Of a DNA stretch of 12,050 nt, positions 1 to 7,046 are shown one piece after another. Position 1 is the first letter of the stretch; each line of letters opens with the position of its first letter. Under the pieces are notes generated by a model, which had not been told where the DNA came from, did no database searches, and saw only the letters and a list, made by a program, of their open reading frames with translations. The position numbers and the translations under genes were made by a program. This DNA is from SZUA-430 sp044375275 (GTDB lineage Bacteria; Pseudomonadota; Alphaproteobacteria; Micropepsales; Micropepsaceae), in contig JBILMZ010000097.1 in the NCBI GenBank assembly GCA_044375275.1, positions 1 through 12,050 of the forward strand. The letters are read 5' to 3'.

Positions 1-1185
1 TCGCGCAACAGCTCCTTCATGTACAAGGGCAAGCACGTTGACTTGCCGAAGGTTGCGCGGGAGCTGAAGGTCAGCCATGTACTCGAAGGCAGCGTGCGCA
101 AGGCGGGCGGGCGTTTGCGGATCACGGCGCAGTTGATTGATGGCGTCACCAACGATCACGTCTGGGCTGAGCGCTATGACCGCGACCTCAATGACATCTT
201 CGCGCTGCAGGATGAAATCTCCGAGGCCATCGTCAAGGCACTCAAGCTGAAACTTCTGCCTGAAGAAAAGAAGGCGATCGAAAATCGCGGGACCGACAGT
301 GTCGAGGCTTACAATATTTTGCAAATGGCGCGCCACATCTACCTGAGCGGGCTCATCGCGACAGCGCGCGGGAGCGAGTCGATTATCCGCTTGTGTCAGG
401 GTGCGATCAAAATCGATCCAGATTACGCACGCCCTTGGGGAATGTTGGCACTGGCGATCACGATTCGCGCGGCGGTTACGGGCGGATCAGGCGATGAGGG
501 TTTAGCCGCCGCCGAGCGTTCAATCCTGCTCGATCCCTCATTGCCGGAGGGCCATGCTGCCAAGGGCCGCATTCTCGCAAACATGCGAGATTTCAAAGGC
601 GCATGGGTTGAGATCAAGGAGGCGCTTCGGCTTGAACCTGAGTCCTACGAAGCAAACATGATGGCCGGCATTGTCAGCATGACGAAAGGCGATTTCGGTA
701 CAGCGGTTCCCTATTTGGAGAAAGCCAACGAAATAGGTGCTTCGAGGAGCGGCACGGCCCTCGGCCTGTTGACGGCGTGTAATGTGTACGTTGGCAAACA
801 CGACCGCGCCCGCCACTACGCGGAACTCACGCTGACGCATGCTCAAGACGCGCTAAGCCGGGAGCCCGACAATGGCATTCTCATGGGGAACGCAGCATTG
901 TCGTTCGCCGTTCTGGGGCAGCCGGAGCGGGTAAAGGAACAGATAGCTCGCGGGCTGTTGCTCGATCCGGACAACGAGGTGATGATGACCAATTTTCTGC
1001 GCGCCAACGCCACGTTGCGCGACACGGAGGCCGCGATCGCGATGCTCGATCTTATTGAGAAGCGGTCGCCAGGTCGGGCATTTCTTCTCATGAAGTTTAT
1101 GCCGAACATTGACTTCATCCGCGACGATCCCCGCGTCAAAGCCATGTTCGCAGCGGCCGAGGCGCGGCTGGCAGGATCAAGTTGA
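1..1185 (+). CDS. C-terminal part of a TolB-like/TPR signalling protein, probably an adenylate cyclase-type regulator (5' truncated)
   Basis: The reading frame is open from base 1 and ends at TGA 1183-1185, giving 394 visible codons; the true start is left of the window. The first ~80 residues (SRNSSFMYKGK, then HVLEGSVRKAGGRLRITAQL and HVWAERYDRDLNDIFALQDE) match the TolB-like region that, in a large proteobacterial family, lies between an N-terminal class III adenylate/guanylate cyclase domain or a winged-helix DNA-binding domain and C-terminal TPR repeats. From about residue 105 on come helical repeats of TPR type, with recurrent LDP/IDPD/LEPES turns (AIKIDPDYARPWGMLALAI; ALRLEPESYEANMMAG; GLLLDPDNEVMMTNF). 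By family precedent the TPR part serves protein interaction and the missing N-terminus carries the output domain. Which output domain it is cannot be seen, though the cyclase-like fragment directly downstream favours a cyclase. No membrane segment is visible in this part. Confidence 0.88.
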   Translation, partial: SRNSSFMYKGKHVDLPKVARELKVSHVLEGSVRKAGGRLRITAQLIDGVTNDHVWAERYDRDLNDIFALQDEISEAIVKALKLKLLPEEKKAIENRGTDSVEAYNILQMARHIYLSGLIATARGSESIIRLCQGAIKIDPDYARPWGMLALAITIRAAVTGGSGDEGLAAAERSILLDPSLPEGHAAKGRILANMRDFKGAWVEIKEALRLEPESYEANMMAGIVSMTKGDFGTAVPYLEKANEIGASRSGTALGLLTACNVYVGKHDRARHYAELTLTHAQDALSREPDNGILMGNAALSFAVLGQPERVKEQIARGLLLDPDNEVMMTNFLRANATLRDTEAAIAMLDLIEKRSPGRAFLLMKFMPNIDFIRDDPRVKAMFAAAEARLAGSS

Positions 1186-1277
1186 GGCAACGCAAGTTGA
1201 CCGGCATCCTCTGCGCCGAAGCTGTCGGCTACAGCAGCCAGATGGAATGCGATGCGGGCGGGCTACCATCAACGTAA
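1182..1277 (+). pseudogene. Remnant of a class III adenylate cyclase N-terminus
   Basis: Reading from TTG 1182 gives about 31 codons before TAA 1275-1277. They include RKLTGILCAEAVGYSSQM, which closely resembles the opening of class III cyclase domains of the cyclase/TolB-like/TPR family (consensus roughly RRLAAILAADVVGYSRLM). The similarity stops at about ECDAG and the frame then closes; neither other forward frame gives a convincing cyclase continuation up to 1383. The metal-binding Asp of the AD-x-x-GYS motif is Glu here. The TTG overlaps the upstream TGA as TTGA, so the fragment sits exactly where a translationally coupled paralogue of the upstream gene would begin. I infer decay of a tandem duplicate. 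A short expressed peptide cannot be excluded but looks unlikely. Confidence 0.55.
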
Positions 1278-1383
1278 AGACTGATTTAACCCACCTATCG
1301 CCGCTTGATGAGATCGATAAAGTCTCGCAAATCGTAGCCGTGGCAAGTATCGTGGCACCGATTGGGAAGGCAGAGGCGGGACG

Positions 1384-2361
1384 ATGATGATGCTTGTGAA
1401 GTGGTCGTTACGACTGATTGTCTTCCTCACCATTCTCGCCGCAATCTCCTATCCCGCCGCGGACTGGATGCGCGTACCCATGGACGATGCGGCGCGCGCT
1501 GAGCTCGCGCAGTCAGGCAAGGCCGACCGGTTCGTGCCGCTCACGGCTGGCGTGATGCATGTGCGAGTGCAGGGGCCGGAGGATGGGCCGGCCGTGCTGC
1601 TGGTGCACGGCGCGACCATCGGTGGGTTCGCGTTTCATGGATGGATCAAGCCGCTGAGCGAGGCGGGCTTTCGCGTCATCGTGCCGGACATGTTCGGATA
1701 CGGTTACTCCGACCGTCCGGCTACGACCTACGACAAAGCCTTCTACATGACGCAGCTCAGCGACTTGCTGGACAAGCTGAACGTTACGGGGCCGGTGCAC
1801 ATCGTCGGGTCGTCGATGGGCGGCGCCATCACCTCCGACTTCGTCGCCGCAAACGCGTCGCGCATTCGCTCTGTCACGCTGATTGCGCCGGCAGGACTGG
1901 GCGCGCTCGCAGCGCAACGCTTGCCGATCGCCAGGTTGTTTGTGGCACCCGTCATCGGCGATTGGATCGCGCGTGTGCCGGGCCCGTCGGTGATGGCAGG
2001 CACGATCGCGCAGAGTGACATTGGCAGCGTTGAAGGCATCGCAGACTGGATGGACGAGCAAGCCAGATACCGGGGCTTTGCAGAAGGGCAGCTGAACACG
2101 TTTCGGCACTACGACATTGCCAATCGCCTTGAGGCCTATGAGGCCGTCGGGCGCTCGGGGTTGCCGGTGCTCGCCCTTTGGGGAACCAACGACACGGTTG
2201 TACCGTTCGCGCATTCCGAAGAGTTGCTCAAGCGCGTGCCGCAGGCGAAGCTGGTGCCGGTTGACGCCGCGCCGCACGGTTTGCCGCTCCTTCAGCCCGA
2301 AGAGATGATCGCGATCGTGCTGCCGTTTCTGAATGCACAGAACGCGCCGGGCGCCCTGTAG
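1384..2361 (+). CDS. Membrane-anchored alpha/beta-fold hydrolase
   Basis: This is a 325-residue protein of the alpha/beta hydrolase superfamily. Residues ~4-24 (LVKWSLRLIVFLTILAAISY) form an uncleaved signal anchor or signal peptide, so the catalytic domain probably lies on the periplasmic side. The oxyanion-side motif is LLVHGATIGG; the nucleophile elbow is GSSMGG with Ser144; the acid is Asp270 in LWGTNDTVVPF; the base is His298 in DAAPHGLPL. The triad is therefore complete and in order. The overall pattern (SEAGFRVIVPDMFGYGYSDRP) is that of the epoxide hydrolase/meta-cleavage-product hydrolase-like group, but the substrate cannot be told from sequence. Three ATGs stand in a row; the first is taken because AGAGG at 1372-1376 lies 7 nt before it. 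It is followed 19 nt later by the methyltransferase gene and is probably co-transcribed with it. Confidence 0.9.
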   Translation: MMMLVKWSLRLIVFLTILAAISYPAADWMRVPMDDAARAELAQSGKADRFVPLTAGVMHVRVQGPEDGPAVLLVHGATIGGFAFHGWIKPLSEAGFRVIVPDMFGYGYSDRPATTYDKAFYMTQLSDLLDKLNVTGPVHIVGSSMGGAITSDFVAANASRIRSVTLIAPAGLGALAAQRLPIARLFVAPVIGDWIARVPGPSVMAGTIAQSDIGSVEGIADWMDEQARYRGFAEGQLNTFRHYDIANRLEAYEAVGRSGLPVLALWGTNDTVVPFAHSEELLKRVPQAKLVPVDAAPHGLPLLQPEEMIAIVLPFLNAQNAPGAL

Positions 2362-2369
2362 TCTGGTAC

Positions 2370-2383
2370 GGAGAGCGTCGTTG
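2370..2383 (+). promoter_or_regulatory. Shine-Dalgarno and TTG start of the methyltransferase gene
   Basis: GGAGAG at 2370-2375 lies 5 nt before TTG 2381-2383. The only upstream in-frame ATG (2333) is inside the hydrolase gene, has no comparable ribosome-binding sequence, and would add 16 Arg-rich residues (HRTRRAPCSLVRRA) unlike a methyltransferase N-terminus. From TTG the protein begins MSATYDTIGLNYAELRKPDP, the usual opening of this family. Confidence 0.6.
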
Positions 2384-3109
2384 AGCGCCACCTATGACAC
2401 CATAGGCCTGAACTACGCGGAACTGCGAAAGCCCGACCCGCGCATCGCCCGCTTCATCAACGAAGCGCTGGGCGACTCGCGCACCGTACTGAACGTCGGC
2501 GCCGGAACAGGTTCCTATGAACCGACGGACCGCGAGGTCACGGCCGTCGAACCCTCGCGCGAAATGATACGTCAGCGAAAGCCGGGCGCTGCGCGCGCCA
2601 TCGAGGCCAGCGCCGAAAGCCTGCCATTCCCGGACGGAAGCTTCGATGCCTCCATGGCGATCCTCTCGATCCACCACTGGACGGACAAGCAGGCGGGCCT
2701 GCGCGAGATGCGTCGCGTCACACGGGGGCCTGTCGTCCTGCTGACATTCGATCCGGCCTGCAGGCCGTGGCTGACTGATTATCTCCCTGAACTGGCCGTG
2801 CTGGATGATGAGCGCATGCCGACGCTGCGGGATCTCGAGCGATGGTTGGGCCTGGTGAAGGTGACACCGGTTCCCATCCCGCATGACTGCACCGACGGTT
2901 TCCTCTACGCCTACTGGAAACGCCCGTCCGCCTATCTCGATCCACGCCTGCGGGCAGGAAGCTCATCTTTCTGGCTGATGAAGGACGCACAGGAGGGGCT
3001 CGACCGGCTGAAGCACGATCTTGAAAGCGGTGCATGGGAGCGCCGCTATGCCGATCTCCTGCAACTGGACGACTATGAAGCAGGCTACCGGCTGGTGGTC
3101 ACGACCTGA
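2381..3109 (+). CDS. Class I SAM-dependent methyltransferase (Methyltransf_11-like)
   Basis: A 242-residue cytoplasmic protein with the Rossmann-type SAM-binding fold. Motif I is VLNVGAGTGSYEP at about residues 36-48. The acidic end of beta2 is in VTAVEPS (Glu57), expected to bind the ribose hydroxyls. Next come the ASAESLPFPDGSFD loop and ILSIHHWTD, typical of UbiE/small-molecule methyltransferases. The C-terminal half (DERMPTLRDLERWLG; FLYAYWKRPSAYLDP) is the variable substrate-binding part and does not identify the acceptor. The start is placed at TTG 2381 rather than ATG 2333 on ribosome-binding sequence and family length. The gene follows the alpha/beta hydrolase by 19 nt and precedes the NYN gene by 30 nt, so one operon is likely. 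A link in pathway between these neighbours is not evident. Confidence 0.88.
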   Translation: MSATYDTIGLNYAELRKPDPRIARFINEALGDSRTVLNVGAGTGSYEPTDREVTAVEPSREMIRQRKPGAARAIEASAESLPFPDGSFDASMAILSIHHWTDKQAGLREMRRVTRGPVVLLTFDPACRPWLTDYLPELAVLDDERMPTLRDLERWLGLVKVTPVPIPHDCTDGFLYAYWKRPSAYLDPRLRAGSSSFWLMKDAQEGLDRLKHDLESGAWERRYADLLQLDDYEAGYRLVVTT

Positions 3110-3139
3110 CGACGTCATCGCCATGTGTTAGGGTAAGTC

Positions 3140-3898
3140 ATGTCCAACGAACCTCGCGCCCCGCGCCTTGCCGTCCTGATAGATGCGGACAACGCATCAC
3201 CACGAATAGCTTCCCGCCTGTTCGAGGAAATCGCCAAGTTTGGGGAAGCCAGCGTCCGTCGGATCTACGGCGATTTCTCGAATCCGCGCATGCAGGCCTG
3301 GATAGCTGTCCTTCCGGCGCACGCCATCAAGGCCCAGCAGAATTTCCCCAAGACGTCGGGAAAGAATTCAGCGGATATTGCATTGGTCATTGATGCGATG
3401 GATCTCCTGCACACCGGCCGCTTCGACGGGTTCTGCCTCGTGTCGTCCGACAGCGATTTCACCGGTCTTGCGGAGCGCATCAGGGAGCAGGGCGTCGTGG
3501 TATATGGTTTCGGCGAGGAGAAGACGCCCCAGAGTTTTCGGCAGGCCTGCAACCGCTTCATCTACAGCGAAAACCTGTTGCCCGAAGAAACTGCGACCGT
3601 TTCCAGCGGTCAGCCGGGAGCGCGTCCAGCCTCGCACAAGAAGCCGCCAGGCGATGCCCTCGTCTTGCTCCGGCGCGCAGTCTCGGACGTTGAGGATGAC
3701 AACGGATGGGTTCAGCTTGGCCAAGTGGGGCAGCAACTGGCCAAGATTGCGCCGGACTTTGACCCGCGCACTTATGGTCAGGCCAAGCTCAGCGACCTTG
3801 TTGAAAAGGTCGGTGCGTTCGAGACCCGGCGCACGGACGCGGGTCACGTTCAGATCAGATTGAGGGCGAGCGGGTCCAAACCCAAAGGCAAGGGGTAA
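3140..3898 (+). CDS. NYN domain protein with C-terminal OST-HTH/LOTUS domain (LabA/DUF88-like)
   Basis: A 252-residue soluble protein with two domains. Residues ~8-145 form a NYN (PIN-like) nuclease fold: the first acidic strand is LAVLIDADNASP (Asp15, Asp17, Asn18), the central acidic pair lies in GKNSADIALVIDAMDLL (Asp79, Asp85), and the last cluster is LVSSDSDFTGL (Asp104, Asp106). These are the expected metal-binding acids, so catalysis is plausible. A linker with GARPASHKKPP leads to residues ~168-245, an OST-HTH/LOTUS winged helix (ALVLLRRAVSDVEDD; WVQLGQVGQQLAKIAPDFD; AKLSDLVEKVGAFETRR), a domain known to bind RNA in other proteins. By family knowledge this pairing suggests RNA binding or cleavage; the target is unknown. 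AGGG at 3130-3133 lies 6 nt before the ATG. It is probably the last gene of an operon with the hydrolase and methyltransferase. Confidence 0.92.
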   Translation: MSNEPRAPRLAVLIDADNASPRIASRLFEEIAKFGEASVRRIYGDFSNPRMQAWIAVLPAHAIKAQQNFPKTSGKNSADIALVIDAMDLLHTGRFDGFCLVSSDSDFTGLAERIREQGVVVYGFGEEKTPQSFRQACNRFIYSENLLPEETATVSSGQPGARPASHKKPPGDALVLLRRAVSDVEDDNGWVQLGQVGQQLAKIAPDFDPRTYGQAKLSDLVEKVGAFETRRTDAGHVQIRLRASGSKPKGKG

Positions 3899-3944
3899 TC
3901 CCTCCGTTAGTCTGCACCCTGGCGAGGTAGCGACATTACGCCCA

Positions 3945-3960
3945 ATGGGCTTTGGCCCAT
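3945..3960 (+). terminator. Small perfect hairpin downstream of the NYN gene, possible transcript end
   Basis: ATGGGC (3945-3950), loop TTTG, GCCCAT (3955-3960) form a perfect 6-bp stem 46 nt after the NYN stop codon. No U-run follows, so it is at best a weak terminator candidate. Confidence 0.25.
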
Positions 3961-4041
3961 ATGTTCTCTACTTGTTCCAGATGCCCCCACTGGGTGTTTC
4001 AGCAAGGTTCAGACAGGGAGGACGATCTCGGAATCGACGAC

Positions 4042-4120
4042 GAAAGTGTCATCTTTCATCGTTGAAAATCGCGGGAATGAGCCATAAACCCGCGATCACT
4101 TTCGGCGGAAGTGTCATCTT
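4042..4120. repeat. Repeat and inverted-repeat block, possible mobile-element end relic
   Basis: AAGTGTCATCTT occurs twice as an exact 12-bp direct repeat (4044-4055 and 4109-4120). The related core GAAAGTG appears at 4042-4048, inverted as CACTTTC at 4097-4103, and as GGAAGTG at 4107-4113. Between them is a perfect 8-bp inverted repeat, ATCGCGGG (4068-4075) and CCCGCGAT (4089-4096), with a 13-nt loop. Several copies of one binding-site-like motif in a short stretch recall the multiply repeated ends of IS21-type insertion sequences, but no transposase gene is present and I cannot match a named element. The block lies in the convergent spacer 3899-4135 and ends 15 nt before the amidase stop codon. 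The hairpin could instead act as a bidirectional transcript end. Confidence 0.4.
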
Positions 4121-4135
4121 CGATCCGGGTAGGAA

Positions 4136-5569
4136 CTAGCCCCACACCTGCGGCTTGCGCCCGGCCCACGGGTGGGCCTGCTCAAGCTGTGCAGCCAGGC
4201 GATACAGCGTCGCCTCGTCGCCCCAGCGGCCGGTGAACATCATGCCGATGGGCAACCCGTCGGACGAATGCGCCAAAGGCAGCGACAGCGAAGGCTGGCC
4301 GGTCATGTTGAACGGCGGCGTGAAGCCAAAGGTCTGGGCCTGCCGCTTGTCGAGTTCGCGTGGCTCCAGGCGTACCGGATCGATGAAGCCAACTTTCGGC
4401 ACTGGCGTTGAAAGCACGGGCGTGAGCAGCACGTCGAACTGCGTGAACGCACTGAAGATCTCGCGCGTCATCGCTTTCAGGGTCTGCCAGCCGCGCAGGG
4501 CTTCATGGCCGGGGACATGGTCGCCACCCTTCCAGTTGCGCCAGGTCAGCGGCTCGAGCTCTTCCTGACGCGGCTCGCGGCCCATGGCCTTCACGCGCTG
4601 GCGCATCGAATAGGCGAAGTTGGAAGCCAGCACCGCCGTGCTCGCCGCATAGAGCTTCCGGTAGTTGATGCCCAGGCCCTTCTCCTCGACATGGTGGCCG
4701 AGCGCCTCAAGCTGCTTCGCTGTCTGGCGCAGGGCTGCGGCGATCTCGGGATGGATCGGCTGGCCGCTCGGTGTCTCGTCCGAGAAGCGGATGCGCAGGC
4801 GGCCAGGCGGCAAGGCCATTTCCTGCAGGTAAGGCCGGGCTTTGGGCGGGGCGGGATAGGGCGAGTCCGCCTCCGGCCCGTCGATACAGTCAAGCATGGC
4901 AGCCGAATCCCGCACCGAGCGCGACACGACATGGTGCACCGAATAGCCATGCGCAATGTCCGCGTCATGGCTCGGCCCCATGGGGACACGATACTGAGTG
5001 ACCTTCATGCCGACGAGGCCGCAGCACGCAGCCGGGATGCGGATCGAGCCCAGGCCGTCCGACGCATTGGCCAGTGGCACGATCCCCGAAGCCACTGACG
5101 CCGCAGCACCGCCGGACGAGCCGCCGGTGATGTGCTCCGTGTTCCAGGGGTTGCGGCAGGGTTTGAGCCGGGCGCTCTCCGTCGTGCCGGTGATGCCGAA
5201 CTCGGGCGTGTTGGTCTTGCCGAAGATCACAAGCCCGGCCTGCCGGAAGCGCTGCGTCAGCAGGGCGTCATGCGTGTCGGGCGCATCGTCCTTGAAGAAC
5301 GTGCCGTCCGTGCGCTTCATGCCCGCTACCTCAAGGCCAAGGTCCTTGATCAGGAAGGGGACACCTTGAAACGGTCCGGCGGGCAGGGCACCTTTCGCCT
5401 CGGCCCGCGCAAGGTCATAGGCCTTGTACACGATGGCGTTGAGCTTCGGGTTGTGGGCCTCGGCCCGCGCAATGGCGGTCTCGAGCAGTTCGGACGGGGT
5501 GACTTCCTTGCGGCGGACAAGCTCGGCAAGGCCAAGCCCGTCATGCTGGTCATAGGCGGCGAAGGTCAT
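4136..5569 (-). CDS. Amidase signature family enzyme, NylA-like, with variant oxyanion loop
   Basis: A 477-residue cytoplasmic amidase; the family hydrolyses amide bonds with a Ser-cisSer-Lys triad. Here these are Lys75 (VPFLIKDL), Ser151 (TGGSSGG) and Ser175 (in ASDGLGSIRIPA), close to the 72/150/174 positions of 6-aminohexanoate cyclic-dimer hydrolase (NylA), whose layout the protein follows to its PWAGRKPQVW end. The loop before the nucleophile reads D-G-L-G-S, with Leu173 where most relatives have Gly and NylA has Ala; CTG is read directly at 5053-5051 on the minus strand. No signal peptide is present. The start at 5569 is set by AGGAG at 5577-5581, 7 nt upstream; an ATG at 5614 would lie inside the preceding gene. 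Second gene of a tandem amidase pair, 11 nt after its paralogue. The substrate is unknown; nylon-oligomer activity should not be assumed. Confidence 0.92.
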   Translation of the reverse strand: MTFAAYDQHDGLGLAELVRRKEVTPSELLETAIARAEAHNPKLNAIVYKAYDLARAEAKGALPAGPFQGVPFLIKDLGLEVAGMKRTDGTFFKDDAPDTHDALLTQRFRQAGLVIFGKTNTPEFGITGTTESARLKPCRNPWNTEHITGGSSGGAAASVASGIVPLANASDGLGSIRIPAACCGLVGMKVTQYRVPMGPSHDADIAHGYSVHHVVSRSVRDSAAMLDCIDGPEADSPYPAPPKARPYLQEMALPPGRLRIRFSDETPSGQPIHPEIAAALRQTAKQLEALGHHVEEKGLGINYRKLYAASTAVLASNFAYSMRQRVKAMGREPRQEELEPLTWRNWKGGDHVPGHEALRGWQTLKAMTREIFSAFTQFDVLLTPVLSTPVPKVGFIDPVRLEPRELDKRQAQTFGFTPPFNMTGQPSLSLPLAHSSDGLPIGMMFTGRWGDEATLYRLAAQLEQAHPWAGRKPQVWG

Positions 5570-5583
5570 GGTGTTTCTCCTCA
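5570..5583 (-). promoter_or_regulatory. Stop/Shine-Dalgarno overlap coupling the two amidase genes
   Basis: On the minus strand the sequence is TGAGGAGAAACACCATG (5583 down to 5567). The TGA ends the upstream amidase, its last A is the first base of the AGGAG ribosome-binding site, and the ATG of the downstream amidase follows 7 nt later. This layout implies co-transcription and probably translational coupling. Confidence 0.8.
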
Positions 5584-7008
5584 GTTCCAGATGGCAGGGT
5601 GGCGGCCGGCCCACGGGCTGGCCTTTTCAAGTTGGCCCGCGAGCCTCAGCAGCGTGGCCTCGTCCCCGAATCGGCCGGCGAAGTGCAGGCCGATCGGCAA
5701 GCCCGCCTTCGACATCGCCAGCGGCAAGGAGATGGCAGGCTGTCCCGTTGCATTCTGGATCGCCGTCACCGGCAGGTAGTTCAGCAGCGGCCCCATCGCC
5801 TTCGAGATATCCTTCTCCTGCATGTCGAGCATACCATTGCGAACCGTGGGCGCGCCCAAGGTCGTCGTGAGCCACACGTCATGCTGCTCGTGGAATTGCG
5901 CCACCTGCCGCGCCATTGTCTGCAGCTGGAACCAGCACATCAGGTACTGCGAGGCCGAAATCTGTTTGCCGAGCTGGTAGAAGCCCCAGGTCAGCCCCTG
6001 GAAATCGCTTTCGGCGGGCGTGCGTCCCGTCATCATCGCCGTGCCGTCGATCAGCATCGCAACACCGGCCGCCCAGATGGGTGTGAACGCCGCTGCGAGC
6101 TGTTCGCTCGCAACCGCCGGGCTTGCTTCCTCGACATGATGGCCGAGGCTCTCGAGCAGCTTGGCGGTCCCTTGGATGGCGGCGACGCACTCCGGATCGA
6201 ATGATGCCCCGAAGATGCTCTTGGTCGCGAAAGCAATCCTGAGCTTTCCTGGCGCAGTCTGCGACTCCTGAAGGTACGATGTCGCCTGCGGCGGCGCCCA
6301 GTACGGGTCTCCCATCTCATTGCCGGCCGTCACGTCAAGGACGGCCGCCGTATCGCGCACGCTGCGCGACACTACGCCGTCGGTGACCAGCCCGCCCATG
6401 ATGTCACCGAGATCCGGGCCCAACGGGTTGCGTCCTCGCGTCGGTTTCAGCCCCACCAGCCCATTGGCAGCCGCCGGCACGCGAATGGAACCGCCACCAT
6501 CATTGGCATGGGCCAGCGGCACGATTCCCGCAGCCACCGCCGCACCCGACCCGCCGGACGAGCCACCCGTCGAATGGTCAAGGTTCCAGGGATTGCAGGC
6601 CGGGCCATACATGGTGGACTCGGTGGTGGGCACGAGGCCGAACTCCGGCACGTTGGTCTTGCCGAGCGAGATGAGACCGGCACCGGTAAAGCGCCGCACG
6701 AGCGTCGAGTCATGCGGCGACGGCACAGGCGGAATGAACGGAGAGCCCTGGCGCGTCGGCACGCCCTTCTGGGCGCCGAGGATGTCCTTGAGCAGGAACG
6801 GCACGCCGGCGAACGGGCCGCGCAGTGGCAGCGTGGCCGCCGAGCGCGCGCGGTCGAAGGTCCGATAGATGACGGCGTTGAGCTTCGGGTTATGCTTCTC
6901 GATCCGCGCGATGGCCTCATCGACGAGTTCGAGCGGAGAGACATCCTTGTTGGCGACGAGCTGCGCCAGTCCGAGCCCGTCATACTTGCAGTAGTCGGCG
7001 AAGGCCAT
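5581..7008 (-). CDS. Amidase signature family enzyme, NylA-like (canonical active site)
   Basis: A 475-residue cytoplasmic amidase, paralogous to the next gene on this strand. The triad is complete: Lys74 (VPFLLKDI), cis-Ser150 (TGGSSGGSGAA) and nucleophile Ser174 (in HANDGGGSIRVPAA), with the usual glycine-rich oxyanion loop. Ser150 and Ser174 coincide in number with those of 6-aminohexanoate cyclic-dimer hydrolase, and shared stretches (GKTNVPEFG, SRSVRDTAAVLDV, QNATGQPAISLPLA, PWAGRHPAIWN) place it in that subgroup. The C-terminal half (TWGFYQLGKQISASQYLMCW) differs from the paralogue, so the two probably take different substrates. The ATG at 7008 starts MAFADYCKYDGLGLAQL, matching the paralogue's MTFAAYDQHDGLGLAEL, which supports it even though the ribosome-binding sequence (GGGT, ~9 nt upstream) is weak. 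It lies 77 nt after phoD on the same strand. Confidence 0.93.
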   Translation of the reverse strand: MAFADYCKYDGLGLAQLVANKDVSPLELVDEAIARIEKHNPKLNAVIYRTFDRARSAATLPLRGPFAGVPFLLKDILGAQKGVPTRQGSPFIPPVPSPHDSTLVRRFTGAGLISLGKTNVPEFGLVPTTESTMYGPACNPWNLDHSTGGSSGGSGAAVAAGIVPLAHANDGGGSIRVPAAANGLVGLKPTRGRNPLGPDLGDIMGGLVTDGVVSRSVRDTAAVLDVTAGNEMGDPYWAPPQATSYLQESQTAPGKLRIAFATKSIFGASFDPECVAAIQGTAKLLESLGHHVEEASPAVASEQLAAAFTPIWAAGVAMLIDGTAMMTGRTPAESDFQGLTWGFYQLGKQISASQYLMCWFQLQTMARQVAQFHEQHDVWLTTTLGAPTVRNGMLDMQEKDISKAMGPLLNYLPVTAIQNATGQPAISLPLAMSKAGLPIGLHFAGRFGDEATLLRLAGQLEKASPWAGRHPAIWN

Positions 7009-7046
7009 GAATCGTACCCGCTTGTTGGAATGCGGGTCACTCTATC

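Noticed and set aside
1278..1383. Possible frameshifted continuation of the cyclase fragment up to the hydrolase gene
   Set aside because: None of the forward frames shows the expected HRG-R or GDG motifs of a cyclase domain, so the remnant is confined to 1182-1277.
1513..2391. A 292-codon minus-strand frame opposite the alpha/beta hydrolase
   Set aside because: The plus-strand frame has the full catalytic triad and a membrane anchor; the antisense product is low-complexity Arg/His-rich sequence.
3945..4139. A 64-codon frame in the convergent spacer, starting inside a hairpin
   Set aside because: It spans the repeat block and has no ribosome-binding site or recognised motif; repeats explain the openness better than coding.
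4136..7008. Assignment of the amidases as gatA of the tRNA amidotransferase
   Set aside because: No gatB or gatC is nearby, and the C-terminal signatures (PWAGRxPxxW) follow the NylA-type group rather than GatA.
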